A stretch of 64,000 bases of DNA from Solitalea agri (GTDB lineage: Bacteria; Bacteroidota; Bacteroidia; Sphingobacteriales; Sphingobacteriaceae): assembly GCF_023914155.1 (NCBI RefSeq), contig NZ_JAMWYS010000009.1, positions 124,001 to 188,000 on the forward strand, read 5' to 3'. A model generated the notes under the pieces. The model was not told the DNA's origin, did not search any database, and saw only the letters and a program-made list of their open reading frames with translations. This document shows, piece by piece, positions 62,772 through 64,000 of the stretch. The translations under genes were made by a program, and so were the position numbers. The number at the start of each line of letters is the position of its first letter. Position 1 is the first letter of the stretch.

Positions 62772-62932
62772 CAATCCTGCCAGGTAAAAATGTAACCAAA
62801 CACTGGAGGCATCTTTATTAAATACGCGTATCCAAAAAGATGAGGGAGTAGTATGAAACTATTTTTGAGCCTTAAGTGTCAATCAGCAAAGGTCTGTTAA
62901 GGAAAAAGCTAAAGGACTTAATTCACAAAACA
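62772..62932 (+). pseudogene. VOC-family gene fragment 2
   Basis: The same segment as fragment 1 with a few indel differences; it shares the TAG and frameshifts, so the decay predates the second duplication. Confidence 0.85.
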
Positions 62933-63158
62933 CATTGAAAATTTCGCAAACAATTGTATTTCTAATACTTACCAAATATCATTATTCTTCTTGCAGAAAA
63001 CATCAAAAAGAAAACACCTTTCAAAACAATTACTTGCAAATATAAATCTTTAACAAATTTTATTTTGAAAATTTACGACCTCGTGAAATCTTTCATTTTC
63101 ACCAACATTTCACTCAACTTTAACACTTTGGCAATAATTATTAAATTTGATTAATAAA

Positions 63159-63191
63159 TTTGCATTCAAATAAACAATGTACCTATATTTG
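63159..63191 (+). promoter_or_regulatory. promoter of tRNA-like RNA 3
   Basis: TTTG at 63159-63162, 21 bp, TATATTTG at 63184-63191. Confidence 0.85.
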
Positions 63192-63210
63192 TATCAACAA
63201 AACAAAACAA

Positions 63211-63326
63211 TGTAGGGTGGTGAAACTGGCAAACACACCTCCTTGTCTCGGTGGCGGAGAATAATGGGAAAGCTCAAGCAATTGAGTGATAACCACTCCC
63301 TGAAGGTTCGACCCCTTCCCCTACAG
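63211..63326 (+). ncRNA. tRNA-like RNA, copy 3 (116 nt)
   Basis: It differs from copy 1 only in the D loop (T for A) and from copy 2 at two places. It shares the T-T mismatch of the anticodon-like stem and the long variable region. Confidence 0.75.
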
Positions 63327-63339
63327 CTTAGCAAAAATG

Positions 63340-63360
63340 AAAGCCCCGATTGGGGCTTTT
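63340..63360 (+). terminator. terminator of tRNA-like RNA 3
   Basis: The same AAAGCCCC-GATT-GGGGCTTTT hairpin, one A fewer in the preceding A-run. Confidence 0.9.
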
Positions 63361-63511
63361 GTATTTTATAGCATTCTTCTTTTACCAGAGCTTCAAAATT
63401 AAATCTTCTTCCGTTAAGCAGCTACCAATAGTTTTAATCGAGCTAATCAATTATTTTTTATATTGCTGTGAGTATTATTTAGTCATCTACTCTAGAATAA
63501 ATTCGGGTAAA

Positions 63512-64000
63512 ATGAAAAAGACATCATTCCTACTATTAATCATTACAGCATCTTTTCTTTCAGGCTTTGCATTTAAAACAATAATTACAAAGCCAACTAG
63601 CAATGCGGCCAACCTGAAAAAGGTAACTGGCATTGGTGGCATCTTTTTTAAGTGCAAGGATCCCAAAAAGATGAGAGAGTGGTATGAAACTAATCTTGGA
63701 CTAAGTGTAAATCAGTATGGGTCGGTTTTTGAATGGTATCAAGGTGCCGACTCTACCAAAAAAGGATTTTCACAATGGAGCCCGTTCAATGAAAAAACCA
63801 AGTATTTCGAACCATCAACAAAGGACTTTATGATCAATTATCGAGTTGAAAACTTAAACGCGCTTGTTGCAGAGTTGAAAAACAATAAGGTAACGATACT
63901 CGATACCATTGCAACTTACAACTATGGTAAATTCGTTCATATTCTTGATGCAGAAGGAAACAAAGTAGAGCTCTGGGAACCCAACGACATTGAATATGAA
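63512..64000 (+). CDS. exported VOC-family (glyoxalase/bleomycin-resistance fold) protein, 3' truncated by window
   Basis: 163 residues are visible without a stop, starting MKKTSFLLLIITASFLSGFA (signal peptide). The VOC pattern follows: GIGGIFFKCKDPKKMREWYE, LGLSVNQYGSVFEW, then DFMINYRVENLNALVAELKN and YGKFVHILDAEGNKVELWEP, the usual end with the metal-ligand Glu. It may bind a metal and a small substrate. Its 5' part was copied twice upstream together with the tRNA-like RNA. Confidence 0.88.
   Translation, partial: MKKTSFLLLIITASFLSGFAFKTIITKPTSNAANLKKVTGIGGIFFKCKDPKKMREWYETNLGLSVNQYGSVFEWYQGADSTKKGFSQWSPFNEKTKYFEPSTKDFMINYRVENLNALVAELKNNKVTILDTIATYNYGKFVHILDAEGNKVELWEPNDIEYE

Larger units (their letters stand above)
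61746..63360. repeat. triplicated repeat unit of about 706 bp (tRNA-like RNA plus VOC gene fragment)
   Basis: Units start at about 61746, 62451 and 63159 (promoter -33 to -33: 705 and 708 bp). Units 1 and 2 are nearly identical over the whole length with scattered small indels; unit 3 merges into the intact VOC gene. Similarity extends upstream of unit 1 to about 61530. Confidence 0.92.

Overview
The window looks like a chromosomal segment of a Bacteroidota, most likely Sphingobacteriales (Pedobacter/Solitalea-like). Base composition is AT-rich. Promoters fit the Bacteroidota pattern TTTG-N19-21-TAnnTTTG. Lineage-typical families are present: DUF4293, DUF4136, 800-residue MacB-type permeases, RibBA and TamB with a K/E-rich tail. 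Short intergenic repeats (TTAG-rich arrays, CTTCGACTACGCTCAGG hairpins) are of the kind common in this group. No plasmid genes, CRISPR array or intact transposase was seen.

1-13.3 kb is housekeeping: the end of a BamA-like surface antigen, a secreted esterase, fabG, sucD, a DUF1579 protein, a class-C-type serine hydrolase, an MsbA-like exporter, truA, a DUF4293 membrane protein, a DEAD-box RNA helicase with a promoter and about 120-nt leader, and gpsA.

13.4-38.2 kb is one large export locus. On the minus strand it has a MacA-like adaptor, a TolC-like channel, two LolD/MacB-type ATPases, a second HlyD-type adaptor, six full-length MacB-type permeases, one truncated permease and an untracked 44-residue membrane protein. 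A divergent sigma54 activator and its histidine kinase follow and probably control the locus. A four-helix-bundle gene sits on the opposite strand inside it.

38.3-56.3 kb is again mostly core: polysaccharide deacetylase, cell-envelope proteins, CsaA, AhpC with a thioredoxin/small-protein pair, Nth, RecA, a uracil-DNA-glycosylase-like protein, TsaD, TamB, RibBA, an LptF/LptG permease, a START-like protein and tRNA-Met(CAU). Between the LptF/G and START genes lies the scar of an old tandem duplication of ribBA-lptF-START.

56.2-61.4 kb is a decayed, nested integration hotspot at the 3' half of the tRNA-Met gene. The 95-bp att-like segment occurs intact twice and as a degenerate third copy. It encloses an integrase N-terminal relic, an XRE-regulator relic, a broken conserved gene and envelope-protein cargo. 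A non-coding module recurs next to two of the att copies: an 11-bp iteron array followed by 17-bp boxes spaced exactly 32 bp.

61.7-63.4 kb holds the most novel feature: three nearly identical 116-nt tRNA-like RNAs at about 706-bp periods, each with its own Bacteroidota promoter and intrinsic terminator. Each has perfect tRNA-like acceptor, D and T arms but an abnormal centre. The spacers carry fragments of a VOC-family gene whose complete copy starts after the third RNA and runs off the window.
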